The translations under genes and the position numbers were made by a program. From Lingula anatina (Eukaryota; Brachiopoda; Lingulata; Lingulida; Lingulidae), in the NCBI RefSeq assembly GCF_001039355.2, contig NW_019773706.1:18455-58631 (forward strand): a stretch of DNA of 40,177 bases, given 5' to 3'. This document shows, piece after piece, positions 24,701-36,500 of the stretch (the first letter of the stretch is position 1; each line of letters begins with the position of its first letter). The notes under the pieces are model-generated. The model was given only the letters and a program-made list of their open reading frames with translations. It had not been told where the DNA came from and did no database searches.

Positions 24701-27700
24701 GGGGAAAATTGTGAATTTTACAGATACTGTATTTTGTAAGTCATAATTTCTTAAAATTATAACATTCCTATTGAGTGGTAGCAACAATATTAAAAAAAGG
24801 CGCTCTGTAGTTCTATTCTATATTATAAAAGCACCACAAATGTTATACAGAAATACAACGTTCTTGTTATAAAAATTATGTATCTGAAAGTTTGAAAATT
24901 TTTACTCATGTTCTAGTAAAAGATTGGTAATCAAGGTATATGTTTGTTTGGCATTGCACAGAACTTCAGTCATTATACTTGCCAAATTACAGAGTAATAT
25001 CATACCTTTTAGTTGATGAAGCAGTTATTTGCTGAGGGTAGTACTTTTAAGACATAATAAATGATGCTCAATTATTTATTTATTTATTATGTTTACCATT
25101 TGATTGGTGTAGCTGTTTGATTGATTTGGTTGTTCATTTGATTGCGTCCATCAGTTGCTGTCAATGTTTAGTAATGAAGTGACTATATGGTGAAAAGAAC
25201 ATTAGGTGATAGGTGTCCTTCTTGCTAATGTTTAAAATGCTGTGGATATTTGCAATTTGAAAAGAAAAAAACCCATTCCAACAATCCAATTATTGGCTTT
25301 TTTGCATATGATAGAAAGTCCCTGCATTTGGTTTTTAGGCATTCAGTCATCAGAATGAGAGTTGAATGGGTATGAACCAGCAGCAAATTAGTTCAAGTCT
25401 ATAATAAGCAAAAATATATGGTTATAATTGTGCCAGGCCAAAGAAAAAAATAATTGTAGACAATTTGTCAACAAAAGGCCAAACTTATTTGTGATTGCAA
25501 ATGTGTTATTTTGGTGTGTAAACCTTCATTTTCTGCTTGACTTTGACATCCTGCAACATTTATCTATACACTGGTTATAAATAAACTTTCTGCAACAGTT
25601 AATTATTCATAAAGTACAGAAAAGCTTAAATGATACACATCTACTGCCTTGCCAAGGAATGCATCCATTCACTTTATCCTACTTATATTGGAAAATTCAA
25701 TAAAGACCACAACAAATTAACTCCTGTGACTTATTATTGGTAGAAATTAGGTTATTGTTTGATGAATGGTGAGATTTATTTGTTTTTGTCACCAGCTGGA
25801 GGGTAGAAGGAAGATTTCTTGAATACCATCAGATTTTTATGATTATATACGAAGATATAAAATGTGAATGCAATGAAGACTCAGTATAAGGGTGTATTCC
25901 CAGAGATTTAGATCAATCCAGGGATTAAGATTTAGATCGACCTAACTCCCTGGGGGTTCACGCTAAATTGCAGTCAGCCGAGCGCGCACCATAGTTAATT
26001 ACCCTTTTACAGCTTTTAGTAGGCAGGGCAGACGCTTAAGATGGCTAAGCTGACAGTAATCTAGTGAGACTCCCCACAGGGATAGATCGATCTAAAATCT
26101 ATGGAAATGGGGTCTTAGTGTGTGAGATGTAAATTAGTCATTTACTAGCATTTTGGCTAAATACAAAACGAACAGGGGGAAAAAAAGGAACAATTCTTCT
26201 TGGTATTGTTTCCACAGTTCTGTCAAAAAAGAAAGGTTTGACTAAAATTCATTGCAGATGTACTCGTACAGAAACTGAAATGCCAAAATGGACCAAACAT
26301 GCTGTTGCCTGCTCCGTTCACATTAAATTGTGTTTAGGTCTATTCTGGAAGTATATAGGGAATGCATAAATAGCCCTTCATCTTATTGGAAGGCAGTGTT
26401 GCCATTAGATAGTCTAATCAAGTTACGACAGCCTTGTAGACTATGATTTATGTGCCGATTGGCTATGGTGCTTTTGTTCTATATTGTTGCATATCAGCAA
26501 AAATGTGAAAACAGCACTGCTTCAAAAAAAATTTTCCATACTGTATTTCTTTATTATAGTTCTTTTGTAATTATCTTTTTTTTTTTTAACTTCAAGATCC
26601 ACATTTTTTTCTGACCAGTCGTTTGCCTTATCATTGTACAGATCCGTTATCTTTTTTATCTGCATTTATTTCTGCTTTTGATGGTATTTTGTATTTGTGT
26701 TTTACAATTTGCTAATTTTACAATCATGTATCAGATTTTGTCAGTTATTTTGCCACTTTAAAACATGGAATAGTCTGTCATGCCATCCAGCCTCTTGGGG
26801 TTGCTTGTTAGCATTTACATGAAAAACATTTTCATTTATCTCCAAATATTTGTTGCTGACTGTGAGCAAAGCCCAAAAATATGTCCTTAGTTTTTCAAGA
26901 TTTATTACTAGAGCAATCCTTATGGCATCATAAGCAGAGATTATATTAACGTATGATTATGTTTATATATTTACTTATTGAACTAAAATTGATTGTTTTT
27001 CCAGTTTGGCAATACTTGCTATTGCAACTCGGTGCTACAAGCCCTGTATTTTTGCCGACCATTCCGGGAAAGGGTGCTCCATTATAAACAACAACAAAAG
27101 AACCAGAAGAAAGAGAGCCTCTTGACATGTCTGGGAGATCTCTTCTACAGCATTGCAACACAGAAGAAAAAGGTGGGAACCATTGCACCAAAGAAGTTTA
27201 TACAAAGGCTACGTAAGGAGAATGGTGAGTACACAAGCTGTAATGGTTAAGTAACTATTGAGAAATTATTAAGAAACTGGACTTCTCTTTATCTAATTTT
27301 TGTGTCACTGTCACAACAATATTTCACCAGACTGTGCTTCCTTGTCCATTAACAGAATAGCTGAAAATTTTGTAAACATAAAACTAAAAAAACAGGGTAA
27401 TAGATAATAATTATCTTTGGTTAATGATTTTTTTTAAGAAAACATTGGTGAGCAGATACGAATTGCTGATTCAGAAATATCTAGAAAAGTTTTTTTTTTT
27501 TTTTTTTGCTACATAAAGATCAAATGCCCATTGTGTGGCTTTAGGTAAAAATTTAATCTCCTCCTCTATAAGAAGTTGCTAATAATTGACAACACATTTT
27601 GAACTAGGTTAAAGCTTTGCAAAAATGAAATAAAATCAAAAAGCATGTTTTATATTTTTATGAGAATAATATAATAGTTATGATACTCTGATTTTCACTG

Positions 27701-30394
27701 ACTGGGATATTTCTTTATTTTTCAGAGGTGTTTGACAATTATATGCAACAGGATGCTCACGAGTTTCTCAATTACTTGCTGAATACAATAGCTGACTTGC
27801 TTCAAGGTACTTTTAATTATTGATTAACTCAAGACCTTGTGTAGAAAATCATATCATGTCCATTGCATGTACAGTAAGTATATTTCAAAGAAAATGTGAA
27901 TTCCTTTGCTTTTGTCATAGTTTCTTTTTTGAGCTAAAATATTTTAAAATATACATTTTCTTTAAACAATTATCTGAATATGATTATTTTGAATATTGGG
28001 AAAACATTGCTTGCACAATTGTGAGAGATATCTCATCAGTCTATTTTTTTCCCTTCAGCTGACAAGCAAGGCACCAAACCTAAAAATGGTCCAGTGGACC
28101 CCAACCATCAGTGTAATGGCAAGCCTGAACCAACCTGGGTCCATGACATCTTTCAGGGGACACTAACCAATGAAACCAGATGTCTTAACTGTGAGACAGT
28201 GAGTATACAACATGTCACATCTGAATTAAATGGACATTTTTGAGTCTTTCTACCTTGTTCTAATTTCTGGTAAACTCACCAAACTTGATATTTGTTTTAG
28301 ATACGAGGATAAAAACTGTCTCAATTTAAATGGGGAAGATGCTGTTTTCATGCTGGGTTAAGTTTAATTTGGCATTTCAAAGAGTTGGATCACCCAAAGA
28401 AAACATTGGTTTAGGTATACAGGGCTTGACACTAACTTTTTTCGATACTGGCCCGCGATATGGGTAAATATTGCAAGGATGATTTGACACATGACATTTT
28501 ACTTGGTCTTCGGGCCAGTGACCCCATCAATTCAATGGCCCTAGGTTGGTTTTCAGTGGCCCAGGGCCAGTGGGCCACCCTTAATGTCAAGCCCTGGTAT
28601 AGCTAATGGCTTCTACATATTTTTACCCCTAGGTAAGCAGTAAAGATGAAGACTTCCTGGACCTGTCCGTAGATGTAGAACAGAACACGTCCATAACTCA
28701 CTGTCTGAGAGAGTTCAGTAACACAGAGACCCTGTGTAGTGAGCACAAATACTACTGTGAAGTCTGCTGCAGTAAGCAGGAGGCTCAAAAGAGGTAACAT
28801 AAGTACTTATTTGTTTGAAACTAATTTCATTATTTTAGCCCAAAAGAGGCCTCGATTCACCAAGGAATTTTATTGATTTGTTAATGCTTATGTTAAAGGG
28901 ATAATAACTCTTCGTTTTGACCAAAAAATGAATTTTCCTGGAGTAAACAACAATTTTCCCATACTTACCAATGGTTAATGAATCCATTTTTACATTCAAA
29001 GTTAGTCCCTGGTTTTTTTCTAAAAAGTTTGGTTTTTTGTTAAAATCTCTTAAGAGATTATAACAGAGTATAGCCATGAATGGAGGTCATGTGGTCTGAA
29101 GACAAGTTCAGATATCAGAATAATAGCTATTACTGCTGTTTTTGTCGTAAAACAGAATATATTATACTTCTATGAGTTATTCACAATGTTTTTATTGTGA
29201 AATATAGACCTCACACAAAGAGTTATTATCCCTTTAAGTATCAAACACAAGTACTCTATTCTTTAGCAAAACATTGAGTAGATTTCTGTAACTCTTCTTA
29301 ATTTTATATCGTGGCTTATTATATGAAACATCGAAAATTATACTATTAGTGAAGCTGCAATTATCTCATCTTTTCAGGATGCGAGTGAAAAAGTTACCCC
29401 AGATTCTAGCTTTACATTTAAAGCGTTTTAAGTACATGGAGCAGTTGAATAGATATACCAAGTTGTCATATCGAGTTGTGTTTCCTTTAGAGTTACGACT
29501 CTTTAACACTGTAAGTCAAACACCTTTTAAATTATTTTTGGCATGATGTTACACATTGTCAACAAATAACTCGTCAATTACATAAGATGATCACTTTTAA
29601 AGCAAATTGTTTTTTGAACAGCATTTATTTACATTTCTAAACAAATCTATGCCTTGGCAAAATTTCACATTAAATTCATATTTTCAAGGAAACAATTACT
29701 ATGAATTACTGCTTTGTTGATGTGAAAAGTCAGGAGAGAGAAAGAGAACTTTGAGATAACTTCCAGTCATCAATTGTCATTCATAGTTTATTTGATATTT
29801 CAGTCAGATGATGCCTACAATCCTGATAGGATGTACGACCTGATAGCTGTCGTAGTGCATTGTGGGAGTGGACCAAACCGAGGCCATTATATCAGCATTG
29901 TAAAGAGTCATGGCTTTTGGCTGCTCTTTGATGACGATATTGTAGATGTAAGCTAAAAGTTCCATTTTAACTATATTGATAGATTACTTATATATAATGA
30001 CATGAAAAACACTGATAAACAGTAGAATATTTTATGCTGTAAAATATAGTAAAATACTAGCTAATTTTTGCAATTATTTAGTTCAAATAAGATATTGTTT
30101 GACTTTCAATCAATGAATAGAGTTTTAGGTTTCCCTTATGTCCTAGATTCAGTTACTCTGATCATGGAAAAGTTATCCATTTTTTTATCTGTATTTTCAC
30201 GCTTCTCACTTATATTATCAAGTCATACATTCACTCTCAGAGACATATGCACATAATGACATATTATATATTTATTATTATTTTCCTTTCAGAAAATAGA
30301 TGCCTCTGCAATAGAAGATTTCTATGGCTTGACATCAGACCTTCAGAAGAATTCAGAGTCTGGATACATATTATTTTATCAATCAAGAGAATGA
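21710..30394 (+). CDS. USP46: Ubiquitin carboxyl-terminal hydrolase USP46/USP12 orthologue
   Basis: Nine exons join in frame: 21710-21736, 23174-23254, 27005-27224, 27726-27806, 28059-28198, 28633-28793, 29378-29510, 29804-29947 and 30293-30394, giving 362 residues (human USP46 366). Translation may instead start at 21734 ([10 protein letters not shown], 354 residues), matching the MGTNAS start of the short vertebrate form. The Cys box [17 protein letters not shown] has the nucleophile at about Cys41. The [13 protein letters not shown] motif follows. Zinc-binding CxxC pairs lie in CLNCE and CEVCC. The His box RGHYI (about H309) and LLFDDD (Asp) complete the triad. USP12/46 enzymes work with WDR48 and WDR20 to remove ubiquitin from substrates such as histones and glutamate receptors. 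The vertebrate pair arose from one ancestor, so the symbol stands for the pre-duplication gene. Intron 2 is 3.75 kb. Confidence 0.97.
23255..27004 (+). other. Large intron 2 of USP46 (3.75 kb)
   Basis: Bounded by AAT|gtaagt and TTTTCCAG|TTTGGC. It is AT-rich and has no exon or open frame I can assign. The only clear structure is an inverted-repeat element at 25887-26117 and short A/T homopolymers. Large first or second introns often carry enhancers, but none is recognisable by sequence alone. Confidence 0.8.
25887..26117. mobile_element. Inverted-repeat MITE (about 230 bp) in USP46 intron 2
   Basis: The left end reads TAAGGGTGTATTCCCAGAG then ATTTAGATCAATC. The right end, reverse-complemented, reads TAAGACCCCATTTCCATAG then ATTTTAGATCGATC. 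The arms therefore pair imperfectly over about 32 bases. The interior is locally CpG-rich (AGCCGAGCGCGCACC), unlike the surrounding intron, and has no open frame. The target duplication is unclear. Confidence 0.75.
28420..28596. mobile_element. CAGGGCTTGAC-ended MITE (177 bp) in USP46 intron 5
   Basis: The termini are CAGGGCTTGACACTAA and its near reverse complement TTAATGTCAAGCCCTG. Both sides carry GTATA, a 5-bp candidate target duplication. The interior contains repeated GGGCCAGTG/GGCCCAGGG words. From memory, elements with GGGCTTGACA termini are widespread in marine animal genomes. It has no coding capacity. Confidence 0.85.
28897..29233 (-). mobile_element. TTAA-type MITE, short form (337 bp), in USP46 intron 6
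   Basis: A perfect TTAA duplication (28893-28896 and 29234-29237) flanks AGGGATAATAACTCTT and its reverse complement. It is the reverse-orientation sister of 16784-17118 and shares GTTAAAATCTCTTAAGAGAT and the TTACCAATGGTTAATGAA stretch. It is the best-preserved copy in the window and fixes the element boundaries for the family. Confidence 0.94.
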
Positions 30395-30857
30395 AGAAAA
30401 GAAGGGGGAAGAATAGCTTGTGATATTTTAAGTAGAAGAGTTCATATACATAGTGTTTTCCTAATATTGTGGAAGTTATTTTATTGAAGGGGGATGTAAC
30501 CATTATGATATTTCACTGTAAATGCTGTAAAAACTTGAACCAAACGCTAAAATCAGTGATAGCTATTTAAATATGAGGTTTATCACATTATTTCTTCATT
30601 GAAATTGTGATTTACTAAGATAAAACTTTAAAATGAATAGACTGTGGCAATTATCTCTATTATCAAGGTGTATCACATTATAATCTTATATCACTTTCAA
30701 TGGTGATACTAAACAGTATTTATTTAAGAAATTTGTTGTAAGGCAAAAAGTTTTGTTAAAGGTTTTTCTGAAAATGTTCACATGAAATATCTATTTGTTT
30801 TTAAATGACCACTTAACGCAAAGCTCTTCCGAGCCTGCTAAAATTAATACAATTAAG

Positions 30858-30888
<31 letters not shown>

Positions 30889-32870
30889 GGTGATGATTAT
30901 TATAAAAGGGGTAATATGAAGGTTTCAGTTTCTGCAATGTCTCATGTATACCAGTGATGTTTGCCAGTTGATACGCCATAGTGAATTTTTTTTTTTTTTT
31001 TTTTGAGAAATTAGTAATGGAAATTTATAAGTAACAAGGATTAATGTCCCATAACTGAAATGATTCATAACGAAGGTGATTTGTGAATGTTTCCAACTCT
31101 TTAGATTTGAAAATGTGATATATTCTGTTTATCATGCTATTGAAAAGAATATAGACCTTGGAATCTAAGCAAATGGTTAATCAAAATGGAAAACAATGCA
31201 TAAAATAAGTATAAAAGTGACAACCCTGATTGTATGTTTGGTTTAGTGAAGTATTTGTTGGAGACTTATATACAAGACTCCAGGACTATTTTTGATGCAT
31301 GGTAATGCTATACCTATTTATTAACTTGTGTTACTGTGAAGTGAATGTATTGGGATTTATTTCCCCAGTTATAAGATTTAAGCATAATTTTGTGTCATGT
31401 GCAGGGCACTTTTCCTTATGATTTAATATAAAGTAGATAGGTACATTCTTGTGCATTTAGACAAGAACATAAATTCAAAGCAACTTTCGACTAAAGAGCA
31501 TTGTAAGATAACCAAATTAACTTACCAATGGTTCAATTTGCTGAGATTGCCCTCTGCACAAAACTGCTCACAGTGATTTGTAGCTCACGTAAACCGTGAA
31601 GCATGTGTAAATTTTTGTAACACCTGGCATTACACATTCATTGGTTTTTCTTTTCATTGAGAGTGGCATGCAGATTTTACAAGCATTTCTTGGTTGGTAG
31701 AATGGTTTAAATGAACTAGCCTTCAAAGATTTGTAGTGCAGATTTCTAGAAAGACTGTTAAACCAAAGGTGGTTGAATATGTGGTCCATCTGTTAGCCTG
31801 GTAGTTTTATATGGAGGAAAAGTTACATGTATTTATCTTCTATGTCTAAGTGCACCTTATATTCTTAATATTGTACGCATACTGGAAACATAATTGTTAC
31901 CTCATGCTATGCACTGTGTACAAAGTCAGACACATAAGAACATACAGACATTAGTAGTTAAAGGTATCAATATTCTTGATATAAGTCAAAAGGAAAGATT
32001 GTTATAAACTTAGTCTGTGGGATGGAAAAGGCTAAAAAATATCAAAAGTGCAATCTACACATTAAGATTTCTGCTCAGTTTGATCAAATGTTATACATTT
32101 CCATAAACATTGGTAAATCCTTGCAAACTGCATGTACTTAAAATGTTTGGTGCCACTCAATATATTTCGACTCTTATAATCATGTTGTGAGATTTGTGAA
32201 AAAAATAACAGATGGAAATATTGCCCATGGTGATATTGACAAATTATGAAAATATGTCTTACACTTAAAAAAAACTATTTTCTCAAAGTTTCTCTCAATT
32301 TGATGGATATGGTGACTTCATGCTTTTGTTTGCATGTTATGTTGAAAGTCGTTAAAAGTTCCCAATTAGTGGCAATCACTTTAGGCCAATATGACACCCA
32401 AGTACAGTCTAGTGTTACATGTTGACCATGTGATATCACATTGAACAATGTGATGCTGTTTTACAGAATAAATTCCAAGTCAATTTTTGTTTGCCTGTGG
32501 CCCATACTATAATTAGGTCCAAAACTTCAAAGATGTGGTGAAATTTTAGTACATTATCAATTTAAATTGGTGAATTAGAATTATTAAAAACTTTTTATGA
32601 AGTTCACTACCCAAAAAGTATTGGCTTCATATATTGAGAAGTTGCAATTCCTACTGGAGAAGTTTCCAGCTGTGGTTTTTGTGAGATTTACACATTACAT
32701 CACCTTGAACATTGTATGCTTCTCTTTTGTTTGGTGAAAGGTAATGCCTGCAAAACCAGGTAACCATAGTTTACTTGAGATCAATGTAAAATGTTAAACA
32801 TTTGTACATAAATCTTTATTGTTATTACTGTAGATATCTGTACAAAAATACAATAAAATATGAAAACTAT
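30395..32870 (+). other. Probable long 3' UTR of USP46
   Basis: After the stop there is about 2.45 kb without another gene before a strong AATAAA at 32852-32857 (CAATAAAATATG). Two Pumilio-type words, TGTACATA (32803-32810) and TGTAGATA (32829-32836), lie just upstream of it. A TTA trinucleotide run (about 30858-30888) and T-runs occur on the way. Long 3' UTRs are common in USP12/46 genes. Earlier cleavage cannot be excluded. Confidence 0.55.
32852..32857 (+). other. USP46 poly(A) signal (distal)
   Basis: AATAAA at the end of the gene-free stretch after USP46. It is preceded by two Pumilio-type UGUANAUA words and followed by the diverged dispersed repeat at 32914. Confidence 0.55.
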
Positions 32871-32913
32871 ATTGCAACCAAGTGCTAGTACTGTTATTTT
32901 TGCTATGAGCGAT

Positions 32914-33390
32914 ACCAAGGAGATTTTGTTTTCACCTCTGTATCTGCATATCTGTCACGAGCCCAACTCGAAAAGTTTCGAATACATCAGAAATAAGTTA
33001 ACTTGAAAGTGAATAGATTTTAGTGGTGATCCATGGTCCAGATAATTGTCTGAATCCAAAATTTCAAAAGGATTTTTTCTCTACTGCCAGACACGGGGAA
33101 GTCTGCAGGTCCTAAATATGTGCTGGTCTGAGTTGGTGATTCATTTCCATCAGCCTATGTTTACATGTGGTTTATTTTGATTTATTGTATTTTCACATAA
33201 ACTTTGCCAGTCCAGAGGACCTGTATTATCAAAAATCTTGGGAGGACCTGACTTTTCAGGCAGTGTGACGGCTCTGATAGGCAGTTTTCCCATGTCTGCT
33301 AGTGCCAGATGGGACCAATGACATTGACCTTGTGCAATTTATCAGTGCAGGGTCCATGGCGTCGTTCTACGCTCTCCGAGTGCTTTCTTC
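32914..33390. mobile_element. Diverged dispersed repeat of the CCAAGGAG...CTACGCTCTC type
   Basis: It begins ACCAAGGAGATTTTGTTTTC, has the internal word TTTTAGTGGTGATCC, and ends TTCTACGCTCTCCGAGTGC. The same three landmarks in the same order occur in the copy at 35229-35432. It fills the junction between the USP46 and FRG1 3' ends. Repeats with CTCC(A/G)CCAAGGAGGTTATG are, from memory, very common in animal genomes. The superfamily is not resolved here. Confidence 0.6.
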
Positions 33391-33548
33391 GTCTTTTTAA
33401 TAATCCCATATTCAACTCTTACATTGCAGAACATGAGGTAAAAAAATGATGAAGAGGTTTACAAAATATGTAAATGTTTATGCAATCCATATTTCAACAT
33501 TAAAAGAATTAAAAATTGTCAACTCCAAGAACATACGGCCTCAACTTT

Positions 33549-36500
33549 TTACTTGCAGTATCTGTCAGCTTTCATTTTCTCTCTCCTGAAATTAAAATAT
33601 TTTGATAATTATTTAATCTCTATGACATATTAAAATAACTGTTTTCTAATACCACTGTATGATGGAATGTCTCAATACTAACACACATTATCCCCCGAGA
33701 TATTCTTAAACATTTACAGTAGCTAGGAAGAGAGGATCATATACACAAACAAGTCCCCTAAAACGAAAGTAAACCCCACTTACACTTCAGAAATATATAA
33801 CCCACCTGTCTAACATTGCTTCATGGAGTTCTCCACTCTTCTTAGCCTTTTTCAGAACTTTAATGTCCTCTTTTGATATCTTTAACTTTCGGTCTTGAAA
33901 ACTTTGGAATTTCTTCCTGAATTAAAGAAGGAAATTTTATAAAACATGGTGACTAATTGACACAAACTTGGTGTAAGCATCTCATCCTTTCTCCTTCCAA
34001 GCAATCATTTTTCCATTCTTAGCTACAATCTATCATATACAATGATGGAGTCTGATTTGCTTTAAATTTAAATATATCTACTTACACATAGTTGATTTCA
34101 GCATCTTTTATCTTTCCTCTTTCCTCTAATGGTATGTTGGCTTTTGGATCAACTTCTCTAGACAGGCAACAGCGCATCTAAGCAAATAAAGACAAAACTA
34201 TGTCAAATAGATAGTCCATGAAAGCAGCACAATGAAGAATCAGCTGAATAAAATTCCTAGAATTAAATGATTCGATTATTTACTGTGTACATCATTTCCA
34301 AAATTACTATTTGAAAATTGCATTTTAACTGCAACTCTGCGAATTTTGTTTCAAATATCAAAGGGCACAAAACAAAACCAACCTTGACAATTTCACTCTC
34401 CCCAGCAACTTTGCTCTTACAAACTACATCTCCTTCTTCATCAACTCCTACAAAGCAGTCATTGCAGCCAAGCAACGCAAGTTTTCCCTGAAATGCAAGA
34501 AGCGACACTGCAGTTAACCAATTCTACCTTGTAATGTTAAACAATCATAGAGATTCTTGTGAAATTCAACACTGCTCGGTAAATGCTTCATTTTACAGTA
34601 TTATCAACTTAAACAAACAATTACAAGTTTTAACAATCAAAACTAACCCTATAACACAATACCTACCTTTATCTGTCAAAGAAGATGCTGTCTTTCTTTT
34701 ATTCTTTAAAACTTTAAATCTACTTTTTCTAATTTTATCTACCTTATTCTAAGGATAACAATCTTACATCCTGAAATATTGGCTCCCACTGCTCTCTGGA
34801 ACCAATAGCATCAGATCTGCCTGCAACTCTTCCAACAGAGTCCACTGAGATATACTTATCATAGCCAGACTTCAGGGCAATCTTGGTGTCTGTAACCTTA
34901 ATGGCTGTCAAAATCTCCTCAGGATTAGGACCTTCTCCTGAATTGAAATGAAGTTAGGCCATCTATGAAATATCAATTGAGGATCAAGTGATTACTGTCT
35001 GTGACATTAGCCACTGGAAGTAAGCTGGCAACCAGTAAAATTTTGTTTGTAATGGTAGATTTTTCAGAATGTGTGAATTTCTTGGTCTGACATGGCCATT
35101 AGAGTTTTTCTATTAAATTTCAAAAGTGCTTTCAGTATGTTTTAATTCTTTCTGAAATGTAACTGTTACATGATGATTTTATACTATCACTAATATTAAT
35201 GCAATAGGGGAAAATGTTCAGTCTTATTACCTCCACCAAGGAGGTTATGTTTTCATCCCTGTTTGTTTGTTTGTCATCAACATAACTCAAAAAGTTATGG
35301 ACCGATTTTGATTAAATTTTCGGGAACTGTCAGAAGTGGGCCAAGGAACAGATGATTAGTTTCTAGTGGTGATCTGGATCAATTATCAATCAATAATCAA
35401 TAATAATAAAAAATTGCTGCCTTGGCGGAGGTCTACGCTCTCCTGCTTTTCTAGTTGAAATTATTATTGGGCTGCGTGAATCCTGATTCTGACCAGTAGG
35501 TTTTAGGAAAGTGGTGGTTCGAATGGTCAGTAAGCTAAAAAATAGTTAATGGCACAGACTGTGATTAGATAAAATGTGCTTGTGGTGCATGCATTACTGG
35601 TATACAAATTACTACAAATGATATTCCTTAAAATGTTCCTGTTATTTTCAGTAAAAAAATAGCCTATACCACTTCTCTATTTGAGCCATGTCCAACTTCA
35701 GGCCTTCTGTCACAAATAAATGCTATGATGCTATGCTATGCTATGATTTTTCGATGATGTGACACAAAAATTATGCCATATTTTCCTATAACTGATGTCT
35801 GTATGTTTATTTTTTAGACACAATCTTACCTATCTCTCGTGTCGGTCCTACTGTAAACAAACCATTGTCTAAAGCTAACATATAAGCCATATTTCCCATT
35901 TCAATAGCACTGCTTCCTGCCTTGGCAATTTCCTCAAAGTTCTTCATTTCCCACCAGCCACCTGGAAAACCAAAAATTTCCATGATAAAACAAACTGAAG
36001 TGAAAGTGCTGAATGTCATGGGGTAAGATGTGAATGTGGATGTGATTGTGTTAGATGTGATAAGCTGGGTGATACTAAACACATTTTTCTTTTAAAATTC
36101 TTATGGTCACCATAAAGTTACTATGTACATCAAACAATCCAATAGATAAAATACAATAAGAAAGACATCAACTGCAGTAAGTCTTAAGCAATATATCATT
36201 GCATTAAAAAAGACTAGTGTAGCTATGTATTAATAAGACAAAATAATTTGAGGCTTTACCATGTTTCACAGCATCTTCATCTTTCACAACTTCACCATCA
36301 GAATCATCATCTCGCTTCCTCTTCCTTTTCTCCTTCTTGTGTTTCTTGTGACTTTATGAAATATAACAGGACAATTACTAGTAATGCAAATTTTGCTTAA
36401 AAGATTTAAATATAACATTTTCAAATTACCAACATTTAGAAGGTCATATGGCCCTTTACAAACTTGGAGAAATGAAGAATCTGTGATGGTGATCAATTAT

